Under the pieces are notes generated by a model, which worked only from the letters and a program-made list of their open reading frames with translations, made no database searches and had not been told where the DNA came from. A program made the translations under genes and the position numbers. A DNA stretch of 64,000 nucleotides from CAZLMW01 sp964560875 (GTDB lineage Bacteria; Myxococcota_A; UBA9042). Shown in pieces: positions 37,471 to 46,376 of this stretch. The stretch is from NCBI GenBank assembly GCA_964560875.1, contig CAZLMW010000023.1, forward strand, positions 1 to 64,000. The letters run 5' to 3'. Positions within the stretch are counted from its first letter, which is position 1. Each line of letters begins with the position of its first letter.

Positions 37471-39510
37471 ATGGGACTGCAAATCGGCGGGCGGACACTC
37501 GAGAAAGTGGCGGTGATCGGCTCGGGCCAAATCGGTCCGGATATCGCGCTGCATTTCGTGAAAGTGCTCGCTCCTGCCGGCGGCTCGGTCGTCGTTGTCG
37601 ATATCTCCGAAGACGCGCTGGCGGCAGGCAAGAAGCGGGTCGAAAAGAAGATCGCGCGCGGTGAAAAGCGCGGCGCCTTCAAGCCCGACCACGCCGCGGC
37701 CATGCGCGCGGGGCTGACGTTCACAAGCGACTACAACGACATCGCAGGGGCCGCCATCGTGGTCGAAGCCGCGACGGAAGACGCCGGTTTGAAGGGCCGC
37801 ATCTTCGGTCAGATCGAGGCGATCGTGGACGAGGACGCGATCCTTCTTTCGAACAGCTCACACATCGAACCCGAGCGCATCTTCGCGCCGCTCAAGCACA
37901 TCGGCCGGACCGCGGTCGCCCACTATTTCTTTCCGGCGGAGCGCAACCCGGTGGTCGAAGTCGTGCCGGGCGAAGGCACTGACGATGAGGTCACCGATTG
38001 GCTCATGAACTTCTACGAGCGCATCGGCAAGGTCCCGGTTCGCGTCGGGTCGCGCTACGGCTACGCGGTTGATCCGATCTTCGAGGGCATCTTCCAGGCG
38101 GCGGCGCTCTGCGTCGAGGAGGGGCTCGGAACGGTCAAGGAAGTGGATTATGTCGCGCGTTATGCGCTCGGCATGACCGTGGGCCCGTTCACGGCCATGA
38201 ACCTGACGGGCGGAAACCCGATCACGCAGCACGGACTCGGCGAGATGACCGAGCGACTGGGCCCCTGGTTTGGGTCGCCGGCGCTGCTGGACACCCAGTT
38301 GGAGAAAGGAGAGCCGTGGCAGGTCTGCGGACGCGGCGAGAAAGCGGAGGTCGAGGGCGAGCGCAAAGACGCCATCGTCAACGCGCTGCGCGGGGCCTAC
38401 CTGGGGCTGTGCTTTGACATCATCGACAGCGGCATCATCAGCATCGATGACTTCGAACTCGCTATCGATGTAGCGCTCGACCTGCACGGCCCGTGCAAGC
38501 TCGCCAACATGGTCGGCGTCGAGACAGCGCTTGGCCTGGTCGACGACTACGCAGCCGGTCACGCCGGTTTCCGCGTGCCCAAATCGCTGGCCACCCAGGC
38601 GGCATCGCGCAAGCCGTTCGCTCCCAGCAACCTGCTTGAAGACGATCTCTTGCTCGAAAACGGCGGCGTGATCCGGCTCATCCGCATTCGTCGCCCCAAG
38701 GTGCTCAACGCGCTCGACAACGCCACCTACGACCAGCTCAACGCGGCGATCGATGACGTCGCCGCCGCCGCGCATGTTGTTGGCGCTGTCATTTCGGGCT
38801 TCGGTCACAAGGCGTTCGTCTCCGGTGCCGACGTGAACGCGCTCGCCAGCATCGAAGAACCGGCGGACGGATACGCCATCGCCAAGAAGGCGCAGGACCT
38901 GTCGCGCAGGGTCGAGGGGCTCGGCAAACCTGTTGTCGCGGCTATCAACGGCATGGCGTTCGGCGGCGGCCTTGAGCTCGCGCTGGGTTGCACGGCCCGA
39001 ATCGGGGTTGCGGACGCGAAAGTCTTGTGCGGGCTGCCGGAAGTGAACCTCGGAATCATCCCGGCTGGCGGTGGCACCACGCGCCTAACGCGGCTTGCTG
39101 GTTGGGAACGGGCGCATGTGTTGCTGCGAACCGGACGTCCGCTGAGCCCGATGGACGCGCTGAGCCACGGGATCGTGAGCCACCTCGTACCGTCCGACAA
39201 GTTGCTTGGCACCGCTATCTCGCTGGTTGCGCACCTGTCGCGCGGACGCATGCACATGCCGTCGACGATGGTCACGGCGGACGATGTGCCCGAATCGCTG
39301 CCTGAGGTCGATATCGGTCACCGCAGCCAGGCCGTCGACAAGCTGCTCTCGGACGCCATCCTCTATGCGGCGGCCCACGACAAGGACGACGCGTTCGAGT
39401 TCGAGCTGCGCACGTTCGAGAAGATCTGCGGGCTCAAGGACATGCGCATCGGCGTCGACAACTTCGTCGCGAACGGCCCGCGCGCGAAGGCCGAGTTCGT
39501 GCACGCTTGA
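37471..39510 (+). CDS. Bifunctional 3-hydroxyacyl-CoA dehydrogenase / enoyl-CoA hydratase
   Basis: ATG 37471 is preceded by AGGGAG 6 nt upstream. Residues ~10-400 are a 3-hydroxyacyl-CoA dehydrogenase: an NAD-binding G-S-G-x2-G loop (Gly17, 19, 22), SNSS, a His-containing AHYFFPAERNPVVEVVPG segment and two C-terminal helical domains. Residues ~420-679 are a crotonase domain with both catalytic Glu positions (GGLELAL, LPEVNLG) and oxyanion-loop Gly residues. Together they hydrate enoyl-CoA and oxidise the 3-hydroxyacyl-CoA in beta-oxidation. The domain order (dehydrogenase first) is the reverse of FadB/FadJ and matches the archaeal/bacterial crotonyl-CoA hydratase-dehydrogenase type, so short-chain substrates are plausible. 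No thiolase partner is adjacent. Confidence 0.9.
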   Translation: MGLQIGGRTLEKVAVIGSGQIGPDIALHFVKVLAPAGGSVVVVDISEDALAAGKKRVEKKIARGEKRGAFKPDHAAAMRAGLTFTSDYNDIAGAAIVVEAATEDAGLKGRIFGQIEAIVDEDAILLSNSSHIEPERIFAPLKHIGRTAVAHYFFPAERNPVVEVVPGEGTDDEVTDWLMNFYERIGKVPVRVGSRYGYAVDPIFEGIFQAAALCVEEGLGTVKEVDYVARYALGMTVGPFTAMNLTGGNPITQHGLGEMTERLGPWFGSPALLDTQLEKGEPWQVCGRGEKAEVEGERKDAIVNALRGAYLGLCFDIIDSGIISIDDFELAIDVALDLHGPCKLANMVGVETALGLVDDYAAGHAGFRVPKSLATQAASRKPFAPSNLLEDDLLLENGGVIRLIRIRRPKVLNALDNATYDQLNAAIDDVAAAAHVVGAVISGFGHKAFVSGADVNALASIEEPADGYAIAKKAQDLSRRVEGLGKPVVAAINGMAFGGGLELALGCTARIGVADAKVLCGLPEVNLGIIPAGGGTTRLTRLAGWERAHVLLRTGRPLSPMDALSHGIVSHLVPSDKLLGTAISLVAHLSRGRMHMPSTMVTADDVPESLPEVDIGHRSQAVDKLLSDAILYAAAHDKDDAFEFELRTFEKICGLKDMRIGVDNFVANGPRAKAEFVHA

Positions 39511-39586
39511 TCGGCGCCCGTTTCAATTCAACTGACCGTTTCCCCTGCAACGAGACACCAGGCGGGGCTGCAAGGACGCAATCGTC

Positions 39587-40888
39587 ATGACCCAGACCGC
39601 TGCAAACGCCATTATCGAGGCGATCGACCCCGAAATCGCGGGCATCGTCGCCCGGGAAGAAGCCCGGCAGTTCTATACGGCCAAGCTGATCCCCAGCGAA
39701 AACTACGCGTCGTCGGCGGTCATCGCGGCCACGGGGACGGTGCTGACCAACAAGTACTCCGAAGGCTACCCGCGCAAGCGCTACTACGAGGGCCAGCAGT
39801 ACATCGACCTGGTCGAAGAGACAGCGATCGCACGGGCCAAGGCGCTCTTTGGTGCCGAACACGCCAACGTACAGCCATACAGCGGCTCGCCAGCCAACCT
39901 CGCCGCGTATACCGCGCTCATCAAGAAGTCGTCGCAGAACAAGCGCATCCTCGGCTTGAGCCTGCCCGAGGGCGGTCACCTGACGCATGGCTGGAAGGTG
40001 TCCGCAACGAGCCGTTTCTTTGTCGCGGAGCACTACGGCGTCAGCGAAACTGATCACCTGCTCGATTACGACGCGATCCGCGCCAAAGCCCTCGAATACA
40101 AGCCGACCGTTCTCGTCTGCGGCGCGACCTGTTATCCGCGCGTCATCGACTTCGACAAATTCGCGGCGATCGCCGAGGAGTGCGGTGCGCGCTTGATGGC
40201 AGACATCGCGCACATTGCCGGGCTGGTGGCCGCGGGTGTGCATCCATCGCCCGTTCCGGTAGCCGACGTGGTCACGACGACCACACACAAGACGCTACGT
40301 GGACCTCGTGGTGGCTTGATCCTCTGCAAGAAGAAGTACGGTAAGCGCGTCGATCGGGCCGTCTTCCCCGGCTTGCAGGGCGGACCGCACAACAACGTCA
40401 TCGCGGCGCTCGCCGTGGCCCTCAAAGAAGCTGACACCGAGGCATTCCGCGCTCACGCGGCGCAGATCGTCGCCAACAGCCGCGCGCTGGCCGACGAGCT
40501 GATGCGTCTTGGTGCCAACGTGATCACCGGTGGCAGCGACAACCACCTCGTGCTGTTTGACGCGACAAGCCTCGGGGCGAGCGGCAAAGAAGCTGCGGTC
40601 GCCATGGATACTGCCGGGCTTGAGGCCAACGCCAACACCGTCCCGTTCGACCCGCGCCCGCCGATGGATCCATCCGGCGTCCGCCTCGGAACGCCAGCCA
40701 TCACGTCGCGCGGCATCGGCGAGGAAGGCACCCGGCAAATCGCGCGCTGGATCGTCGCTTCCATCCAAGCTCGCGACGACGAAACCAAGCTCGCCAGCAT
40801 CCGCGGCGACGTCTGGGAGCTCATGGCCGCGCACCCCGCGCCCGGCTTCGAAGCCCCGTACCCGAGCCGCGAGCTCCTCCAGGTCTGA
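39587..40888 (+). CDS. glyA: Serine hydroxymethyltransferase
   Basis: A full-length 433-aa PLP enzyme of the SHMT family. The PLP-binding Lys is Lys235 within TTTTHKTLRGPRGG. Other family blocks are LIPSENYAS, TNKYSEGYPRKRYYEGQ, VQPYSGSPAN, ADIAHIAGLVAAG and FPGLQGGPHNN. It interconverts serine plus tetrahydrofolate and glycine plus methylene-tetrahydrofolate, supplying one-carbon units in the cytoplasm. The start is ATG 39587 with AAGGA about 10 nt upstream. It follows the HADH-crotonase gene by 76 bp in the same direction; no glycine riboswitch or other leader structure was recognised. Confidence 0.96.
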   Translation: MTQTAANAIIEAIDPEIAGIVAREEARQFYTAKLIPSENYASSAVIAATGTVLTNKYSEGYPRKRYYEGQQYIDLVEETAIARAKALFGAEHANVQPYSGSPANLAAYTALIKKSSQNKRILGLSLPEGGHLTHGWKVSATSRFFVAEHYGVSETDHLLDYDAIRAKALEYKPTVLVCGATCYPRVIDFDKFAAIAEECGARLMADIAHIAGLVAAGVHPSPVPVADVVTTTTHKTLRGPRGGLILCKKKYGKRVDRAVFPGLQGGPHNNVIAALAVALKEADTEAFRAHAAQIVANSRALADELMRLGANVITGGSDNHLVLFDATSLGASGKEAAVAMDTAGLEANANTVPFDPRPPMDPSGVRLGTPAITSRGIGEEGTRQIARWIVASIQARDDETKLASIRGDVWELMAAHPAPGFEAPYPSRELLQV

Positions 40889-40946
40889 TCCGGACACGTT
40901 CAAACCGGCGTTTTCGCTGGTGATCTCCAGCGCGTTGTCGCGATCT

Positions 40947-40974
40947 ACCGGCTGCCGGTCACTGCCCGTATACT
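40947..40974 (+). promoter_or_regulatory. Palindrome plus -10 element directly before the kinase start
   Basis: ACCGGC-T-GCCGGT (40947-40959) is a perfect 6-bp inverted repeat. TATACT (40969-40974), a good -10 match, ends 7 nt before the ATG at 40982, so the transcript would begin at or next to the start codon. No ribosome-binding site lies in between and no clear -35 is seen; the palindrome occupies that position. Confidence 0.45.
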
Positions 40975-40981
40975 CCCGCCC

Positions 40982-42892
40982 ATGGCTCCGGTTACGCGAC
41001 TTCCACATGCCTTTGGGCGCTACGTGCTGCGGCAAAAAGTCGCGGCCGGCGGCATGGCGGAGGTGTTTCGTGGCTCGCTGCCCGGCTTTGGCGGCTTCGA
41101 GAAGACCGTCGCCGTCAAGCGCATGTACCGCCAGTACACGCACGACCAGTCGTTCGTCGAGATGTTGAGCGACGAAGCAAAGATCGTCAGCCAGCTCGCC
41201 CACCCCAACATCGTCGCGATCCTCGATATCGGCCGCGTACACGAGGACTACTACATCGCGCTGGAGTTCGTGGACGGGGTCGATCTCTTTCGCCTGCTGC
41301 AAAAGCAGTACGAAGTGGGCCGCGACCTGCCGATCGCGATGGCCATCTACGTGATCGCGGAGCTCTGTTCGGCGCTCGACTACGCCCACGCCCGACGCAC
41401 GCCCGACGGCCAGCCGATGCACATCGTGCACCGCGATGTGAGCCCACAGAATGTCCTGCTGAGCAACCAAGGCGAGGTCAAGCTCACCGATTTCGGCATC
41501 GCCAAGGCGCGCTACAGGTACACGCAGACCCAGGCTGGTGTGGTCAAAGGCAAGCTGTACTACATGTCGCCGGAGCAGGCTCGCGGCGCCGAGATCGACC
41601 ACAGATCCGACCTGTTCTCGGCCGGCATCATTCTCTATGAGCTGCTGTGTACGCGGCCGCTGTACGACGAGGAAGAACAGGGACGGCTCCTAAGCGTTGT
41701 CGGGCACGCCGAGTACGACTGGCCTCGCGACAAGCGCTCCCGGCTGCCCGCAGCTCTGACGACCATCGCCGATCGCGCCCTGCACCGAAGCCCGAGCCAG
41801 CGCTACCAGAGCGGTCGCGAACTGCGTGCCGCATTGCTTCGAGCCGCCGATCAACTCGGTCAGCGCTGCGACCGTGAAGAGTTCGGTCAGTACCTTCGCA
41901 AGCTCTTCGTCATCCCCGACGACCGGCCACCGCCGGTTCGCGCAGCCGGCGTTCTCGACTCGACCCGCGACTACTCCGTGGCGCACTGGGCTTCACAGAT
42001 CCTCGACGTCCCGTCGACGATCAAGCCAGATCCGCCGCCGACGCCGAGCGCGGCTCCGACGCCGATCCTGGAAGCCGAAGAAGAAGCCCAGCCCGGAAAG
42101 CCCAGCCTGCCGCGCGCCAAGAGCGCCAAGAACCCCGCCGCACGCCCGTCCCGTCCGGTTGCGGCGGCAGACAGACCGCTAGCGCCGTTATCGGATCTGC
42201 CCCCGCCGATTCCGCTGCCGGATCCGTCGCTTGCGGTCCCGTCCGAACCGGACGAGCAGGAAGAGCCGACATCGATGCTCTCACTCGACGAGATCAACCG
42301 GCGCCTCGCTGTCGACGAGGATGTGGCCTCCGTCAGCGAGACGACGGTGGCCCCGGCCAATCCGGCGAAACAGGCGAAAGCCGCGAAAGCCGCGAAAGCC
42401 GCGATACCCGCGAAACCCGCGAAACCCGCGAAACCCGCGAAACCCGCGAAACCCGCGAAACCCGCCAAGCCTGAAGAACAAGACGACTCAACGGCGCTGA
42501 TCGACCTGTCCAAGATGGGGCTCGATTCCGGCCCCGATAACGACGACCCGGCGACGCTGCCGGCCAAACCCGACGCGATCGCCCCGCAGCGACGCGCGTC
42601 CCGATCCGTTCCGCGGCGTCCCGCTCGTCAACCCACGGCAGTGGCGAACAAACCATCGCCGATCGCCGACGGGGCCACGCGGGTACATGCCGCAGTGCTC
42701 GATAGTGAGCCGCACGCGGTAGTTCCAGGTGCTGCAGCATCGGTGGCGGCGCCTGCGAGCGCTGTGCACGTCATCGGCCAGCTCGATCCCGCTGAGGAGG
42801 CTGCGAGCTGGGGCCTGATCGGACTGACGGCCCTGGTGTGGGCCGGCGTCGTCGTGCTGGGCGTGTACGCGACGTTGTTGCTGGGAAGCTGA
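40982..42892 (+). CDS. Ser/Thr protein kinase with Ala/Lys/Pro-rich tail and C-terminal membrane helix
   Basis: Residues ~12-290 are a Hanks-type kinase: Gly-loop AAGGMAEVF, Lys46 (VAVKRM), catalytic HRDVSPQN (Asp152), DFGIAK (Asp170) and YMSPEQARG. The VSPQN form of the catalytic loop is common in myxobacterial kinases. A long low-complexity region rich in Pro, Ala, Lys, Asp and Glu follows (~330-600), including seven PAK triplets in a row. One hydrophobic helix near the C-terminus (LTALVWAGVVVLGVYATLLL) should put the kinase in the cytoplasm and the very short tail outside. No sensor domain is seen. A -10 element just before the ATG suggests a leaderless mRNA. Confidence 0.93.
   Translation: MAPVTRLPHAFGRYVLRQKVAAGGMAEVFRGSLPGFGGFEKTVAVKRMYRQYTHDQSFVEMLSDEAKIVSQLAHPNIVAILDIGRVHEDYYIALEFVDGVDLFRLLQKQYEVGRDLPIAMAIYVIAELCSALDYAHARRTPDGQPMHIVHRDVSPQNVLLSNQGEVKLTDFGIAKARYRYTQTQAGVVKGKLYYMSPEQARGAEIDHRSDLFSAGIILYELLCTRPLYDEEEQGRLLSVVGHAEYDWPRDKRSRLPAALTTIADRALHRSPSQRYQSGRELRAALLRAADQLGQRCDREEFGQYLRKLFVIPDDRPPPVRAAGVLDSTRDYSVAHWASQILDVPSTIKPDPPPTPSAAPTPILEAEEEAQPGKPSLPRAKSAKNPAARPSRPVAAADRPLAPLSDLPPPIPLPDPSLAVPSEPDEQEEPTSMLSLDEINRRLAVDEDVASVSETTVAPANPAKQAKAAKAAKAAIPAKPAKPAKPAKPAKPAKPAKPEEQDDSTALIDLSKMGLDSGPDNDDPATLPAKPDAIAPQRRASRSVPRRPARQPTAVANKPSPIADGATRVHAAVLDSEPHAVVPGAAASVAAPASAVHVIGQLDPAEEAASWGLIGLTALVWAGVVVLGVYATLLLGS
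42407..42469 (+). repeat. 9-bp tandem repeat (Pro-Ala-Lys) in the kinase linker
   Basis: CCCGCGAAA is repeated six times exactly (42407-42460), with a seventh variant copy CCCGCCAAG (42461-42469). Upstream GCGAAAGCC copies at 42374-42400 form a related run. In-frame expansion or contraction would change linker length without breaking the protein. Confidence 0.9.
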
Positions 42893-43114
42893 GCGCTGCG
42901 TACCCCGTGCCTCCGGACGTCGTCTCCGCGCCGCCAGTACAAGCAGAAACTTCGACCTCACACAGGACGTGACAGGCAAAACCCTGCACTTCGCCCAATT
43001 TTTTTAGGGGCCTCCGCCTCCCCGTCCGGCAGCCCCAAAGACGCATTTCTCCGCGTCCGGGCATAGCTCGCCGAGGCGCCCATCCAGGACGCCGGCCTCC
43101 CCGCTACCACCGGT

Positions 43115-43138
43115 GGGGCAGACGTACTTGTCCGCCCC
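43115..43138. repeat. 9-bp stem, 6-nt loop inverted repeat (one mismatch)
   Basis: GGGGCAGAC (43115-43123) and GTCCGCCCC (43130-43138) pair at 8 of 9 positions around GTACTT. It is 8 bp upstream of the next hairpin. Confidence 0.6.
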
Positions 43139-43146
43139 GCGGACCA

Positions 43147-43173
43147 GGCCGGCTGTCCTGAAGACAGCCGGCC
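43147..43173. repeat. Perfect 11-bp stem, 5-nt loop hairpin
   Basis: GGCCGGCTGTC (43147-43157), loop CTGAA, GACAGCCGGCC (43163-43173). No T tract on either side, so an intrinsic terminator is unlikely. It could be a REP-like extragenic element or an mRNA 3'-end stabiliser for the convergent genes. Confidence 0.75.
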
Positions 43174-43323
43174 CCCGCCCTGCCAACCCGTGGTGCGTCC
43201 CGTCGCGCGCCGAGGACACAGGCGCCGGTCGCATCCGGCACCTGCCCACCTCAAACGCAACACCCATGCCAACACGCAATCCAACAATCTCGACCACTTA
43301 CAGACCACCCAAAGGGTCCCACA

Positions 43324-43351
43324 GCGGTCTCGAGACCGGTCCTGAGACCGC
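43324..43351. repeat. 8-bp inverted repeat with nested palindrome
   Basis: GCGGTCTC (43324-43331) and GAGACCGC (43344-43351) are inverted copies; GGTCTCGAGACC (43326-43337) is itself a perfect palindrome. Confidence 0.55.
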
Positions 43352-43438
43352 AACAGCCTCGCACGCGTGCGTTTGTGCCGCGTCAAAGTCTCACTTCGCC
43401 AACCACCACCTGCCGGCCACCGAATGACCGCTCGCGGC

Positions 43439-44359
43439 TCAGCGCAGAGAGCGACCGACGCGCTCTGCCTGGAAATAGCGGCCGGGCAGCATGTGATCGA
43501 GCTCGGTGGCGATGATGCGGCTGGCGGCGAGCAGCTGTCGCAGATCGACCCCTGTGTCCCAACCGCTGCCGTGCAAGGCGTAGACGAGGTCTTCGGTAGC
43601 CAGGTTGCCGCTGGCCCCGGGCGCGTATGGGCATCCGCCCAGTCCGCCGCAGGACGCATCAAACGTCCGGATTCCCGCTTCGAGCCCGGCGAAAACGTTG
43701 GCGAGTGCCGTCCCGCGCGTGTCGTGAAAATGCAGCGCGATCTTTTCGAGCGGGATGCGTTTTGCTGCTTGGCCTACCCACCGATGCACGTCGCCCGGAG
43801 TCGCCACGCCAATCGTATCGCCGACCGACACTTCGCGGCAGCCCATGGCCAGCAGACGTTCCGCGACGATGATGCCTTGCTCGGGCGGCACCGGGCCTTC
43901 GTATGGACAGCCAAAAGCGGTCGATACGTAGCCGCGCACCGTCAATCCAGCCTCGACAGCCATCGCGGCGACCGGCGCGAATGCATCGAGGGACTGCGTG
44001 ATGTTCATGTTGATGTTTTGCTCGGTGAACCCCGACGTTGCGGCGGTGAACACGGCGACTTCATCGAGCACGTGGCTCAAGTCAGCGGCGAGCACGCGAT
44101 CGAGTCCGCGCATATTTGGAACGAGCGCGCTGATACGGGTGCCGTCGCGGGGCGTGATGTTGCGCAGCACGTCCTCGGCGTCGGCGAGCTGGGGAACGCG
44201 CTTGGGATGGACGAAGGAGGTCGCTTCGACGGCCGAAAGACCAGCGTCGATCAACGCGTCGACGAAGATCGTCTTGCGTGTGGTCGAGATGAACACGCGC
44301 TCGTTTTGCAGCCCGTCGCGGGGACCGACTTCGACGATGCGGACCTTCCGGTCGCTCAT
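43439..44359 (-). CDS. liuE: Hydroxymethylglutaryl-CoA lyase
   Basis: A 306-aa TIM-barrel enzyme of the HMGL family, with the opening motif EVGPRDGLQNE, the metal-binding HFHDTRG, SVGDTIGVATP and the signature Cys loop GGLGGCPYAPGASGN. It splits HMG-CoA into acetoacetate and acetyl-CoA, the last step of leucine breakdown. The start is ATG 44359, which overlaps the stop of the biotin-carrier gene as ATGA (44356-44359); the in-frame extension to 44422 lies inside that gene. It is the last gene of the operon. Confidence 0.94.
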   Translation of the reverse strand: MSDRKVRIVEVGPRDGLQNERVFISTTRKTIFVDALIDAGLSAVEATSFVHPKRVPQLADAEDVLRNITPRDGTRISALVPNMRGLDRVLAADLSHVLDEVAVFTAATSGFTEQNINMNITQSLDAFAPVAAMAVEAGLTVRGYVSTAFGCPYEGPVPPEQGIIVAERLLAMGCREVSVGDTIGVATPGDVHRWVGQAAKRIPLEKIALHFHDTRGTALANVFAGLEAGIRTFDASCGGLGGCPYAPGASGNLATEDLVYALHGSGWDTGVDLRQLLAASRIIATELDHMLPGRYFQAERVGRSLR

Positions 44360-44862
44360 GCCGACTCCTTGGCCAGCGCTACCAGCACGACGCCGCCATC
44401 CACAAGCTGACCGACCGTGCACTTGACCGACTCGACGATACCATCGCGCGGCGCGTTGAGCGGCTGTTCCATCTTCATCGCTTCAACGACGACGACCGCC
44501 TGCCCGCGTTTCACCTCATCGCCAACGGCGACATGAACGGCCACGATCCGTCCGGTCATCGGCGCCGCCACAGACGATCCCTTGGTGTCAGCCGCGCCGC
44601 GTCGTTTCTTCTCCACCCGCTCGACAACTGTCGTCGCCATAGCTGCGGACACCCACACACGATTGCCGACCGCGGTCATATGCACGGGGCGCACGATGCC
44701 GTCTTGTTGAATCAGCCACGTGCCGTCGACGGTCTGCGTCAACTCGCCGGAAACAGAAGCGGAGCCAGCGTCATCATCGAGATGCGCCGTCGTCAAACCG
44801 GCCGCGACTTCCCTGCGGACGCCGACCTGATCGCCTGCAAATGTCGTGAACGCCTTTTTCAT
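44356..44862 (-). CDS. Biotin carboxyl carrier protein of methylcrotonyl-CoA carboxylase
   Basis: A 168-aa protein ending in a biotinyl domain with the lipoyl/biotinyl motif EAMKME (the Lys is biotinylated) flanked by AAPMTGRIVAVHV and VGQLVDGGVVLV. The N-terminal half probably corresponds to the linker region that in single-chain MCC alpha subunits joins biotin carboxylase to carrier. ATG 44862 overlaps the biotin carboxylase stop (ATGA). Carriage of the MCC biotin is inferred from position between the carboxylase and lyase genes. Splitting the usual ~650-aa LiuD into two proteins is the unusual feature. Confidence 0.9.
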   Translation of the reverse strand: MKKAFTTFAGDQVGVRREVAAGLTTAHLDDDAGSASVSGELTQTVDGTWLIQQDGIVRPVHMTAVGNRVWVSAAMATTVVERVEKKRRGAADTKGSSVAAPMTGRIVAVHVAVGDEVKRGQAVVVVEAMKMEQPLNAPRDGIVESVKCTVGQLVDGGVVLVALAKESA

Positions 44863-46373
44863 GCGTCGCCTCCGACACGGAATCTGGCCAGCGTCGTCCA
44901 CGGCTCGACGATGACGGGACCTTCCCCTGCGCCTGAGCTGACGCTGGCGGGCCCTTCCTGGTGCGAGGCGACCGCCAGCCAGCCGCTCGAATCCGGCGCG
45001 TCGGCGAGGCCCCAGTTGGCTTTATCGTCTTCGCCGAGCGCGTCGAGCGTCCCGGTATGGACCGCATTAGCACGAACATCAGGTCTGGCGAGCAGATCGA
45101 GCAGCATCGGAACGTTGGTCTTCACGCCATGGATAACGGTCGCCGACAGGGCCGCAGCGAGCCGTTCGATGGCGGCTTCCCTGCTGGCGCCCCACGCGAT
45201 GACCTTGGCGAGCATCGGGTCGTAGTGCATGCCGACCTCGTCGCCTTCGGTATAGCCCGTGTCGACGCGAACGAATGGTCCGTCGGGCCACCGGCAGCGA
45301 TGCAAGACGCCGACCTGGGGCAAGAACCCTTCGGCGGGATCCTCGGCGTAGACGCGCGCCTCGATGGCATGTCCGCGCTGCGAGACGCCCGTGAAGTCGG
45401 GGATCTCAGCGAGCTTTTCACCACGCGCGATCCGCAACTGCGCGGCCACGAGGTCGACGCCACATACGCATTCGGTGACCGGGTGTTCGACCTGCAGGCG
45501 CGTGTTCATCTCGAGGAAGTAGTGCTCGCGCCGCGCCGGATCGAACAGGAATTCGACGGTTCCCGCGCCCTCGTAGCCGATACCGGCGGCGAACGCAGCG
45601 CCGGATGCGCAGATCGCCTCGCGTTCCTCGGCGGACAGATCGGAGCAAGGCGACTCTTCGAGAACTTTTTGGTGGCGACGCTGCAGGCTGCACTCGCGCT
45701 CGAAGACGTGGCGGACATCTCCGTGTGTATCCGCGATGACCTGCACCTCGACGTGACGAGCGTGCTCGACGAAGCGCTCGACGAACACGCGGTCGGAAGC
45801 GAAAGCGGAACGGGACACGCGACGGGCCGCGGCGACAGCTCCAGCGAGATCTTCGCGACGGTGAACGCGCTGCATCCCCTTGCCGCCACCGCCGAACTCG
45901 GGTTTGACCAGCAGCGGGAATCCGATCGTATCGGCCGCTTCGGCGAGCGTGGCTTCGCTGTCGTCTTCAATGCTCATCGCGGGCGCGGTTGGCACGTTGG
46001 CCTGGCGCGCGATGGCCTTGGCTTCGGTCTTGGATGCCAGCGGCCTGATCGACGCGGGCGGTGGTCCAACCCAGGTGAGCCCGGCGGCAATGACAGCCTC
46101 AGCGAGCTCGACGGACTCCGACAAGAAGCCGTAGCCGGGATGAACCGCGTCTGCGCCGGATTTCAAGGCCGCTTCGAGCAGGCGATCGATGCGCAGGTAG
46201 CTCTCGGCAGCCGGTGCGGGACCGATCGGAACCGCCATATCTGCTTGACGCACGTGGCGGGCGGTGGCGTCGGCTTCCGAAAATACCGCGACCGATTCCA
46301 CACCCAGCAAACGGCAGCCGCGCGCGATGCGCACCGCGATCTCACCGCGATTGGCGATCAACACGCGCTTCAT
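44859..46373 (-). CDS. Methylcrotonyl-CoA carboxylase, biotin carboxylase subunit
   Basis: A 504-aa biotin carboxylase with N-terminal KRVLIANRGEIAVRIARGC, HPGYGFLSES, the ATP-grasp Gly-rich loop KPEFGGGGKGM, and EMNTRLQVEHPVTE near the active site. It carboxylates biotin with ATP and bicarbonate. The usual biotinyl domain is missing from this chain and is encoded by the overlapping downstream gene. Assignment to methylcrotonyl- rather than acetyl- or propionyl-CoA carboxylase rests on its place between liuC- and liuE-like genes. Its start is 3 bp past the end of the hydratase gene. Confidence 0.92.
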   Translation of the reverse strand: MKRVLIANRGEIAVRIARGCRLLGVESVAVFSEADATARHVRQADMAVPIGPAPAAESYLRIDRLLEAALKSGADAVHPGYGFLSESVELAEAVIAAGLTWVGPPPASIRPLASKTEAKAIARQANVPTAPAMSIEDDSEATLAEAADTIGFPLLVKPEFGGGGKGMQRVHRREDLAGAVAAARRVSRSAFASDRVFVERFVEHARHVEVQVIADTHGDVRHVFERECSLQRRHQKVLEESPCSDLSAEEREAICASGAAFAAGIGYEGAGTVEFLFDPARREHYFLEMNTRLQVEHPVTECVCGVDLVAAQLRIARGEKLAEIPDFTGVSQRGHAIEARVYAEDPAEGFLPQVGVLHRCRWPDGPFVRVDTGYTEGDEVGMHYDPMLAKVIAWGASREAAIERLAAALSATVIHGVKTNVPMLLDLLARPDVRANAVHTGTLDALGEDDKANWGLADAPDSSGWLAVASHQEGPASVSSGAGEGPVIVEPWTTLARFRVGGDA

Positions 46374-46376
46374 CGG

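Larger units (their letters stand above)
42893..43438. other. 546-bp convergent intergenic region with several stem-loops, no gene
   Basis: It lies between the kinase (+) and the HMG-CoA lyase gene (-). Reading frames here are short, lack ribosome-binding sites and resemble nothing known. It contains the three inverted repeats listed separately and is otherwise plain high-GC sequence. A run of seven T at 43000-43006 has no matching hairpin immediately before it. Confidence 0.6.

Noticed and set aside
43367..44410. Plus-strand frame opposite HMG-CoA lyase, and a similar one at 44961-46736 opposite biotin carboxylase
   Set aside because: Shadow frames of clearly identified enzymes; no family similarity of their own.
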